Position numbers and translations under genes: made by a program. Under the pieces are notes generated by a model. The model searched no databases. It saw nothing but the letters and a program-made list of their open reading frames with translations, and was not told the DNA's origin. A stretch of DNA of 64,000 nucleotides. Source: Candidatus Roseilinea sp. (GTDB lineage: Bacteria; Chloroflexota; Anaerolineae; J036; Brachytrichaceae). The stretch is from the NCBI GenBank assembly GCA_025998955.1, contig AP024676.1, positions 2,170,001-2,234,000 on the forward strand. Direction: 5' to 3'. Positions 53,671-60,418 of this stretch are shown here, one piece after another; positions within the stretch are counted from its first letter, which is position 1; each line of letters starts with the position of its first letter.

Positions 53671-56259
53671 TTACGCAGAGCGGATCTGCCCGGCGGCGGC
53701 TATCTCGCGAGCGATTCGGTGGGCATAGGCCAAGGCATGTTCGTGGGACATGTTGCCGGCGCGAACCTTCAACGCTTCGAAGCGATCTTGGCCAATCGTG
53801 CTTTGGGACTGCGCCAGGGCTTGATCGTAGCCTACACGGAACTGAGGCTCCAGAACCACACCATAAGTCGCACAAATGGACTCCACGACGCCTTGCAGCT
53901 CTGCAAACGCTTCTGCAGAACCATGCACACCGGCGACGCAAGCGATGCCGTCTATTGCATACGCCTTGGCATAGGCGCTGTTGGCTTGCTCCGCACAGCT
54001 GAGCGCTTCGTCGAACAGCACAACGGCTTGTGTCAAGTCTCCCTTCAACTGAACCGCACGCGCGATGTTCTCCAAGCACATGGACATCCCACCCACGAAA
54101 TGGAGTTGCTTAGCCATCTCCAGCGCACGACTACAAAAATCAATTCCGCGATCCAACTGCCTGCCCAACCAACACGATATGCCCACCAAAGCCAGGGATT
54201 GCACTTTCTGCGCCGGATGGTCATTTTGCTCTGCCAGCGCCAGCAGCCTCTCGTGCAACTCGCGTCCTTTATCATGCTGCCCGCGGCGCGTATAGATCAG
54301 GAGCAGGCTGTGCATCAAGTTCCAGATGTCGTTTGTATCGCCACCGGCGTCGGCTCGTGCCAGCTGCTGAATCAACAAGCGCTCGATCTCGTCCAAAACT
54401 TCCGGCTGTGTGGAGACGAACGCCAGCTCGTAGCTCAACTCAGTGAGGATCGCGATGCGTTCGGCGGAAGTCACAACAGAAGGAGATGTATCCACCTGAC
54501 GCAATATGCTGTATAGCCAATATCGAGCTTCGCTCCACAACCCGCGCGATATCCAGTAGTTGGACATCGCCTTCGCGAGCCGGGCGGCGAGTGGTATATC
54601 CTGTCGGGTGAAGGTCGCCCATTCCAATGCAGCGTGAACGTCGGCGCGATACCGATCCATGAGCCGCATGCGCTCCACGTAAGGCAATTCGACCGGACCG
54701 GTAGCCTGCCCAAGGCGATCCACGATCTCGAGCATATATCGCGCATGCCGTGCCATAAACAGGTCGTATTCGCCACCGGCACGTAGTTCGTCTAGTCCGA
54801 ATTCACGCAGGACGCTGAGCATTCCGAAGCTGACGTCATCGTCCGACATGAACTGACGCAGCGCCAGTCCCTTCTCCACTAAAGTTTGCAGCAGCGTGGT
54901 CAGCAGCACGCCGCCCATGCGCAATGTGTTCGAAGTTTGCATCGCAACCGAAGTATCGCGCGCCGGGCGCCGCGCTCGCTCGACGTCGCTCGGCGCAGAC
55001 TGTGACGAATCCGCGGGCGCGTTGGCCAGGATGGCAGCAATCGCGCTCACGTCGGTCCAATCTGCGAACACGCTGAGCGCTTTGAACACGAGCTGATGCT
55101 CGGGTGAAAGCTGGTTATAGCTCCAAGCGATCGTTTCTCTCAAACTATCGAATCGCTGCGCGCTATCGCGCTGGCCGTACTCCAGTTGATCGAGATGGGC
55201 ACTCAGTTGTGCGCGGAGCTTGCGCACCGGAGTCATGCTGACTTGAGATGCCGCCATCTCGATCGCGAGAGGCAATCCGTCGAGCATGCTACAAATCTGC
55301 ACAACATCACGCGCATTTTCCTTGCTCAATCGAAACGCCGGCGCAATCGCCATTGCGCGCTGCTCAAACAGCTCTACGGCCGGGAATTCGCGCAGCGTCT
55401 CGGGAGATGCGTCTGCGTGACTTGCCGGCGGATAGGCCAACGGTTGAACTTCAAATCGGCGCTCGCCGTATACGCGCAGCGGCTCGCGGCTGGTGATGAG
55501 CACTTTCAAGTTAGGCGCGGATTTCAGCAGATTGACCACCAGGGACGCAGCATCGAGCACATGCTCGAAATTATCCAGCACCAACAACAGTCTACGCGAC
55601 TGGACCTGCGACACCAGTTCAGAGGGTATATCGTTGCCATCCGGCTGATTGGGGTGCGCAGGGGGCAGCTGCACGTTCAACGCGGAGCAAATCGCAGGCA
55701 CGACTTGCTTGGGATGATGCAAGGGAGCGAGCGGCACAAACGCCACACCGTCAACAAACGGCGCAGATGGATCGCCTGCAGGCATGCAAGCGAGCGCCAC
55801 CTCAAGCGCCAGCCGCGTTTTGCCCACACCGGGTGGGCCGATGAAGCTAACGAGTCGCGCCCCCGTCTGCTTGAGCAGTGCGATGGCCTCAGCCAGCTCC
55901 TTCTGGCGCCCAATCAGCGGGGTGAGCGGGGCAGGAGGCGGGCTGAGCGACTGAAGCATCGCTGATGCCGACTGAGCCGTGCTATTCCCCTGAAGCGCCA
56001 GATCCCACGATAGATCCGCATCGTATAGGCCGCTTCGCGCAAACCTGACAAAGGCATCTACCTTATTAGGCGGCACATCCAGGGCTTTGGCCAGCATCAA
56101 GGACATAGTCTCAGAGGGACGGCGCTCATCGGACTCAACCTTCTTGATGGCTACCGGAGAATAGTTAACGCGCCGTGCCAAGGTTTCGCGCGTCAAGCCC
56201 AGCCTGCGTCGCCTTTCCTTGAGCCAACTACCGAAAGTTAAGTCTGCCTCTCTAGACAT
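53671..56259 (-). CDS. XRE/NB-ARC ATPase/TPR transcriptional regulator (AfsR-like)
   Basis: 862-residue regulator. N-terminal XRE helix-turn-helix (residues 8-70, WLKERRRRLGLTRETLARRV). NB-ARC domain with P-loop GPPGVGKT (141-148), Walker B RLLLVLDNFEHVL, the sensor ITSREPLRV and GLPLAIEMAASQ, then a winged-helix segment (FDSLRETIAWSYNQLSPEHQ). The C-terminal 400 residues are TPR repeats. STAND ATPases of this type act as ligand-gated switches. The palindrome ATCTATAGAT (56261-56270) just upstream may be part of a -10 box or an autoregulatory site. It stands alone on the minus strand, facing small plus-strand genes. The target is unknown. Confidence 0.9.
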   Translation of the reverse strand: MSREADLTFGSWLKERRRRLGLTRETLARRVNYSPVAIKKVESDERRPSETMSLMLAKALDVPPNKVDAFVRFARSGLYDADLSWDLALQGNSTAQSASAMLQSLSPPPAPLTPLIGRQKELAEAIALLKQTGARLVSFIGPPGVGKTRLALEVALACMPAGDPSAPFVDGVAFVPLAPLHHPKQVVPAICSALNVQLPPAHPNQPDGNDIPSELVSQVQSRRLLLVLDNFEHVLDAASLVVNLLKSAPNLKVLITSREPLRVYGERRFEVQPLAYPPASHADASPETLREFPAVELFEQRAMAIAPAFRLSKENARDVVQICSMLDGLPLAIEMAASQVSMTPVRKLRAQLSAHLDQLEYGQRDSAQRFDSLRETIAWSYNQLSPEHQLVFKALSVFADWTDVSAIAAILANAPADSSQSAPSDVERARRPARDTSVAMQTSNTLRMGGVLLTTLLQTLVEKGLALRQFMSDDDVSFGMLSVLREFGLDELRAGGEYDLFMARHARYMLEIVDRLGQATGPVELPYVERMRLMDRYRADVHAALEWATFTRQDIPLAARLAKAMSNYWISRGLWSEARYWLYSILRQVDTSPSVVTSAERIAILTELSYELAFVSTQPEVLDEIERLLIQQLARADAGGDTNDIWNLMHSLLLIYTRRGQHDKGRELHERLLALAEQNDHPAQKVQSLALVGISCWLGRQLDRGIDFCSRALEMAKQLHFVGGMSMCLENIARAVQLKGDLTQAVVLFDEALSCAEQANSAYAKAYAIDGIACVAGVHGSAEAFAELQGVVESICATYGVVLEPQFRVGYDQALAQSQSTIGQDRFEALKVRAGNMSHEHALAYAHRIAREIAAAGQIRSA

Positions 56260-56990
56260 AATCTATAGATATGAGTATCGGTGGCCTCCTCGCACGTAAA
56301 TCTATTGAACAACTTTCAAGTATATCCTAAGTTAAGCGCGACCGGACGAAGGCGTGTATTCGTGCATAAGGGCAAAATTCGCAGGTAGGGCGCAGACTCC
56401 GTTCCGCGCCGGTAGGCATTAGGATAGGGCACGCTGCAGACTTTTGTGCCCCAAAACGAGGCGGAGCGCGCCCTAGCCAATAGGTTTTGCCCCCGTTGGC
56501 GAATGCACCCGGCAAAGGCGTATTCAGCCCCAAAAGTTTTCAAAATCTTCGGGTCCACCGCCAGCGATCTGTGCAAATTCTGTGCATCAAGCCCACTAAG
56601 CCATCCTCTGCGAAGCGCATCTGACTTAGCGCCTGCCGTCATCACTCACACCGGCATCCACAAGCGATAGATGCGCCACCCTCGCCATCCTCGCGCTGTC
56701 GGGTGGTCTGCAGAACGATCGGTCGAACAGCTTCAGGCAATCACGCTCGAGGCAAATCTCCAATCTCTAGTCTCTGCCTACTTAGTAGACGGATAACCTC
56801 CTCGGCGGAAACGGGTGCGCGGTGGTCCAGTTCGGTACGTTCGTCTGTGACTCTGAGTATCCAATCCTGTATCTGGCTAAGATGACGGGATCGTCGCGCC
56901 GCGTTGTTCATTCCAGCAACAGACAACGCACAACGCTCGATGTCGCGAGGGTGAGAGCGTTGTTCGTCGTAAGGAGGGACACAGACACTC
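56260..56990. other. 731-bp gap with promoter and degraded heptamer repeat
   Basis: Contains the promoter of the NB-ARC gene at its left end and three heptamers (AATCTCC, AATCTCT, AGTCTCT; 56755-56775) related to the cluster at 9754. Several 60-110-codon frames exist on both strands, but none has a good start, known motif or credible composition. No RNA gene was recognised. Confidence 0.55.
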
Positions 56991-57248
56991 ATGGTGCGAA
57001 ACCCCAACGGTTCAACGATCGAACTTCATCGGCCGTTGCGCGAAGGGCAACGCCACATGCAGCCACCACCGCGGTTCTGGCACTGCGATCAATGCGGCGA
57101 GGCGTGGAGCAGCAAAACTACGACCTGCCCCGTTTGTGGATGCGGATCTGTCCACGAGGCGCGCATCAACCGCAGCGGGGTGACGGAGGATTATCTGGAT
57201 GCACTTCTCGCCGATCAGGACGCGTTGCTCGGATTTGCTTTCGCGTAG
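56991..57248 (+). CDS. Small zinc-ribbon protein
   Basis: 85-residue protein with FWHCDQCGEAW and TTCPVCGCGSVHE, four cysteines in two CxxC knuckles that should bind one zinc. The flanks are charged and have no membrane segment. AAGGAGG lies at 56971-56977, 13 nt before the ATG. Zinc ribbons of this size bind nucleic acid or proteins; no specific function can be assigned. It opens a run of small plus-strand genes. Confidence 0.68.
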   Translation: MVRNPNGSTIELHRPLREGQRHMQPPPRFWHCDQCGEAWSSKTTTCPVCGCGSVHEARINRSGVTEDYLDALLADQDALLGFAFA

Positions 57249-57346
57249 AGCAACCCGTCATCATCGTTGTTGGGCATATCCGGAGGCGTCTCACAAAGCG
57301 CTGACACGGTCGAACGAGTTTTAACGTCTCCGATATGTGTTTTGCC

Positions 57347-57382
57347 GCCCCCGCTCCATGCATCCCCCCATGGAGCGGGGGC
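57347..57382. terminator. Perfect GC-rich hairpin
   Basis: Arms 57347-57359 (GCCCCCGCTCCAT) and 57370-57382 are exact complements around a 10-nt loop. Lies between the zinc-ribbon gene and the next small gene. No T-run follows on either strand, so termination would need Rho or the hairpin acts as an mRNA stabiliser. Confidence 0.65.
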
Positions 57383-57410
57383 AGCGCAACCTGATAAGCG
57401 GAGTGGAGTG

Positions 57411-57836
57411 ATGGTTCACACAGCAGTACGACGTTCTCATACCAACGTTCGAAATTCGAGTCCCACCGGTTCACCTACCCACCCGGCGCTCACTTCGCGC
57501 TGGACTGCACAGGATCAGCGAGACGAAACCGTGCCGTGGAGCCTGTTAGAGAGTGACGTTCACCGAGTCGACGGTCTGGGCTGGCAGGAACTGATGCATG
57601 AAATCGGCTACCTCTGGCCGCCACACTTTCAAGGTCAACGCGAACGCGTGCGCTATTCGGCCGAACGCGCCCTAGTGGCAAGCGTTGGATACACCGCACG
57701 CAGCCGACGATGGGAAGACACCTACGTCGAGCGCTGCCTGGGCGAGTCAGGTAAGAACGCAACCACCCTTGACGAAACACGCCGGAGCCGAGTTATGCGA
57801 TTCTTGCTGGATCACATGGCATCAGTTCCATCTTGA
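57411..57836 (+). CDS. Unknown small protein
   Basis: 141 residues, not recognised. The first 45 are low-complexity and basic; the rest (RVDGLGWQELMHEIGYLWPP, RALVASVGYTARSRRWEDTY, SRVMRFLLDHM) looks helical and globular. GGAGTGGAG sits right before the ATG at 57411. A longer frame from 57267 would run through the hairpin and is less likely. It is followed 33 nt later by a 66-aa membrane peptide, possibly co-transcribed. Confidence 0.55.
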   Translation: MVHTAVRRSHTNVRNSSPTGSPTHPALTSRWTAQDQRDETVPWSLLESDVHRVDGLGWQELMHEIGYLWPPHFQGQRERVRYSAERALVASVGYTARSRRWEDTYVERCLGESGKNATTLDETRRSRVMRFLLDHMASVPS

Positions 57837-57869
57837 AGCGAAACCTGCAAGACAAACGAGGCAATCCTT

Positions 57870-58070
57870 ATGTTTGACACCTACTCCTTTCACCTGCTCA
57901 TGCGACGCCGGATTCGCCTGGCCGTCGTGGCACTGACCTTGATGTTGTCCGTATTCGCCGGTATGATGGCTACCTATCAGAGTCAGTTCGACTTGCCCTC
58001 TGCCTCAGACGGCGTCGAGTTGAGTATCGCCGTGCAGCTACGCGGACACGTTGGGCAGTCCGGCGAATGA
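57870..58070 (+). CDS. Small membrane or secreted peptide (66 aa)
   Basis: Short basic N-terminus (LLMRRRIR), one hydrophobic segment (LAVVALTLMLSVFAGMMA, residues about 17-34) and a 32-residue polar tail (QFDLPSASDGVELSIAVQLRG). This is the layout of a signal-peptide-bearing peptide or a single-pass membrane peptide. GAGG lies about ten bases before the ATG. No family is recognised. It is followed by an inverted repeat at 58176-58225 that could end the transcript. Confidence 0.55.
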   Translation: MFDTYSFHLLMRRRIRLAVVALTLMLSVFAGMMATYQSQFDLPSASDGVELSIAVQLRGHVGQSGE

Positions 58071-58175
58071 CCACACCACGACAGTGGCTAATAGCCACAA
58101 TCTGTGATTAGGCATTGATCCGAAGCCGAGATTAGCCCGCCGATTCTTCTGAAAGCATAGCCAGCGACGACGCCC

Positions 58176-58225
58176 CGGAGACCCGCAGCATGACGTCATG
58201 GGACGATCATAACTGCGGGTCTCCG
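58176..58225 (+). terminator. Inverted repeat with an internal 12-bp palindrome
   Basis: Arms 58176-58188 (CGGAGACCCGCAG) and 58213-58225 are exact complements, followed by TTATTT. The 24-nt loop contains the perfect palindrome CATGACGTCATG (58189-58200). It may work as a terminator for the small genes, but the palindrome also resembles a protein-binding site. Confidence 0.65.
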
Positions 58226-58617
58226 TTATTTCCGCAAAACTCAAGCCAGACGTATGATCTGCACTTACGTGCGGCATCTCGTGCTCGGCTGAATGTTCGG
58301 CTGCACGTAAGCATGCCGGACTACGAACGTCATCTTCAACGCTCATTCAGCGCGCTTGTCTTGAATTTTCATAAAACCGATCCTATTTCAGAAACAATAA
58401 TTGCAATTTATTTAAAATTAGCAATTTATATCTAAAATTATAAATAAAATTATTTAATTTATAGCTTAAGATTTATGCCAAGCAATCTAATGAGTGAATT
58501 CGGGAAGATTATTACCTTCAGATAGACCGAAAAGCAATATTACTGCGTTCATTCAACGTAGACAGATGGCCGGCAAGACCTTAGCAGCCAAACGTCATAA
58601 AGACTTAGGAGGAAGAA
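58226..58617. promoter_or_regulatory. Leader region of the 54-aa peptide gene with an AT-rich island
   Basis: Bases about 58364-58478 are almost only A and T, in strong contrast to the GC-rich surroundings, with a repeated GCAATTTAT word. The remaining 140 bp before the peptide gene include ATTACC and TATTAC words that could hold the promoter, followed by a leader of 50-100 nt. No known riboswitch was recognised. Confidence 0.5.
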
Positions 58618-58782
58618 ATGACACACAAGATTTTTGAGCATCGAAAGAGGCTCGTCGCCATCGTATTGACGATCGTTTTCGGTCTGTCTTTCGTGGCGCC
58701 GGCCGCAAGCGCCCATGCGGCAAGCAAGGGAAAGGGATTTAGCACCAACTGTTGCTACGCGCGCCCACCGGGACCGGACTAA
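58618..58782 (+). CDS. Small secreted peptide with a Cys-Cys pair (54 aa)
   Basis: Translation gives a 54-residue peptide: basic start (THKIFEHRKR), hydrophobic core (LVAIVLTIVFGLSFVAP), a likely cleavage site after AASA (residue 32) and a mature part of about 22 residues (HAASKGKGFSTNCCYARPP, then GPD). It carries adjacent cysteines C45-C46 and a Pro/Gly-rich end. A perfect AGGAGG lies eight bases before the ATG, and a strong intrinsic terminator follows 60 bp after the stop, so it looks like an independent, well-expressed gene. No family is recognised; a signalling peptide, antimicrobial peptide or modified-peptide precursor are all possible. No maturation enzyme is encoded next to it. Confidence 0.68.
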   Translation: MTHKIFEHRKRLVAIVLTIVFGLSFVAPAASAHAASKGKGFSTNCCYARPPGPD

Positions 58783-58840
58783 ACCAGAATTCAGCATAAC
58801 GATCCCGCGCGCTGCCAATTGAATAAGGCAGCATATTACG

Positions 58841-58880
58841 ATGGCGCAACGGTGTTCCCCCTCACCGTTGCGCCATTTTA
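58841..58880 (+). terminator. Intrinsic terminator after the 54-aa peptide gene
   Basis: Arms 58841-58854 (ATGGCGCAACGGTG) and 58863-58876 are exact complements over 14 bp with an 8-nt loop, followed by TTTTA. A smaller hairpin (GCTGCC/GGCAGC, 58811-58832) precedes it. This is the clearest Rho-independent terminator in the window. Confidence 0.88.
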
Positions 58881-59283
58881 TGATGACCTACCCGGCAACC
58901 TGAAGAAACGCTTATCCCGCAAAGGGTCGAACCGCGCAAATCCCGCCGTGCAACTCAAAGGTCATCTGCAACCCAGAGTGAAGCTGCTTCTACAAAACTG
59001 ATGCGCCTAGCCATCGAAGGGCGACTTCGGCTTTGCTGAGAGCAACTTTAATTTGCCGCATAAGGCACGAGTATCACGTTCAATCGCGACGAAAAAGCTT
59101 ATTCAATGCGTTGAACTTCTTGTGGCAAAGCGGTTGTCCAACCGCGGCTGCTGCCTACCGGCTGGATCAGGCGAATGTGTAGCGTTGTAACACCTGCCCA
59201 AAGCGCGACTAGATCCAAGCTGTAGTACGAAAACATTACACAATCTATGCACATATATACTTGAGATACAAAGGAACTTATGG
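58881..59283 (+). promoter_or_regulatory. Promoter and ribosome-binding site originally belonging to the CHAT gene
   Basis: No gene is credible in this stretch. Its right end reads as the natural leader of the CHAT gene: an AT-rich -10-like stretch (CATATATACT near 59251-59260), then AAAGGA (59270-59275) four bases before ATGG (59280-59283). The IS begins right after this ATGG, and the same ATGG starts the CHAT frame on the far side of the IS. Confidence 0.65.
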
Positions 59284-60418
59284 AACTCACGTTACGCAGC
59301 CAGTGTGACGGGCTGCAGCTGGCGCAGGGCGTCAAAAGCTGATTGAACGGCGTGCAGATACAAATGCGATTTCAAGGCAAAATGATTCAACTTGGATTTA
59401 CGCTTGAGCATCTCGAGCTTGATGAACGCACACAAACTGGCAAAGATGTGATTGGTCTGCGTCGTGACCGTGTGGGCAGGCGAGCGTTCGAGCGCGGCAT
59501 TCTGCTTGAGCGACTTGTGGAAGGGTTCGATCGTCCATCGTTTTTGATAGAGCGAGGTGATCCCATCGTAGGTGAGCGTGGTGTCGCTGGTGACCAGAAA
59601 CAATACGCCGGTAGAGCCATCTTTGTTTGTAAAGACTTGCTTGGCCAAAAGCAGCGGGAAGCTCACATCTTCCAGATACACTGGCCGCACCGTGTTTGGT
59701 TCGATCACGACTTCATCCACACGCACGTAGATGCCGTGCCGCTTGTCGTCCGCGCTGAGTGCCACCTTGCGATTGGCCTTGAGCGGCATGACAAACTCCT
59801 TCTTCAGCTTGTGTTTGACGAAATTCATGTTGTCGGCCGCGGCAAACCACACATCGTTGAGCACGTATTTGAAGGGAATCTGGTTGATCACCGCTTGTTG
59901 CAGCATCATGCGGTAATACTCATTCTTGGTGATCGGACTTCGGCGCTTGGTCTTGCCACTCTTCTTGTCCACATACTGCTCGGTCTTGGCGATCAAGCGA
60001 AACTCCACTGGCAACGACAGCCCCCGACTGGGCACGTGATACAGCGCCGTCATCAGGTTGATGCCTTTGAGCACCTCGCCGCTGGTGTGATCATAGTGCC
60101 AGCACACGATGTCGTTCTCGTCGCTGTAGAGTTTCTCGCTGATCGTGTCGTCCACGATCAGCACCCCATCCTCACTTTGAATCTGCCGCACAAATCGCTT
60201 CGTCACCTGCCACAACGCCGCCCCGCCGCGCTGTTGGCCGCTCAGCGAGCGCGTGATTTGGTCATGGCTGACGCTCCCTTCGACCACTTGACCCAACCCG
60301 GTTGCCGTGGCCTGTCCAAACGTGCACAACAGATAATCGCTATACAGGTCAAGCAAGTCTTGTGTCATGTCGCCATTCTATGGTCGCGCAGTCAGTTCGC
60401 GACTGCGTAACGTGAGTT
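59284..60418. mobile_element. Insertion sequence, IS701/IS4-superfamily-like
   Basis: 1135-bp element bounded by perfect 16-bp inverted repeats (AACTCACGTTACGCAG at 59284-59299 and its complement at 60403-60418). It is flanked on both sides by ATGG (59280-59283 and 60419-60422), a 4-bp target duplication. It carries one transposase gene that fills almost the whole element. A small hairpin (60387-60407) lies inside the right end. Intact ends, intact gene and matching duplication point to a recent insertion. Confidence 0.92.
59292..60368 (-). CDS. DDE transposase (IS701-like)
   Basis: 358-residue transposase. The catalytic aspartates and glutamate are in GVLIVDDTISEK, VLNDVWFAAADNM and KRWTIEPFHKSLKQ (the YREK-like Y-x(2)-R-W-x-I-E). 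The block NDIVCWHYDHTSGEVLKGIN is characteristic of IS701-type proteins. The stop codon lies inside the left inverted repeat. The gene is complete and has no frameshift, so it is probably functional. Confidence 0.92.
   Translation of the reverse strand: MTQDLLDLYSDYLLCTFGQATATGLGQVVEGSVSHDQITRSLSGQQRGGAALWQVTKRFVRQIQSEDGVLIVDDTISEKLYSDENDIVCWHYDHTSGEVLKGINLMTALYHVPSRGLSLPVEFRLIAKTEQYVDKKSGKTKRRSPITKNEYYRMMLQQAVINQIPFKYVLNDVWFAAADNMNFVKHKLKKEFVMPLKANRKVALSADDKRHGIYVRVDEVVIEPNTVRPVYLEDVSFPLLLAKQVFTNKDGSTGVLFLVTSDTTLTYDGITSLYQKRWTIEPFHKSLKQNAALERSPAHTVTTQTNHIFASLCAFIKLEMLKRKSKLNHFALKSHLYLHAVQSAFDALRQLQPVTLAA

Noticed and set aside
53332-54516. 394-codon plus-strand frame
   Set aside because: Shadow of the XRE/NB-ARC/TPR gene; the minus-strand reading shows P-loop, Walker B and TPR motifs.
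56316-56645. 109-codon minus-strand frame
   Set aside because: No ribosome-binding site, no motif, and overlapping frames of similar length on both strands.
58540-58617. Possible riboswitch ahead of the 54-aa peptide
   Set aside because: GGCCGGCAAGACC resembles part of a GEMM/c-di-GMP motif, but the paired stems and tetraloop receptor are not present.
58819-59001. 60-codon plus-strand frame after the peptide gene
   Set aside because: It reads through the terminator hairpin and starts at a weak codon without a binding site.
59343-60410. 355-codon plus-strand frame inside the IS
   Set aside because: Opposite strand of the transposase, which has the DDE residues and stop codon inside the inverted repeat.
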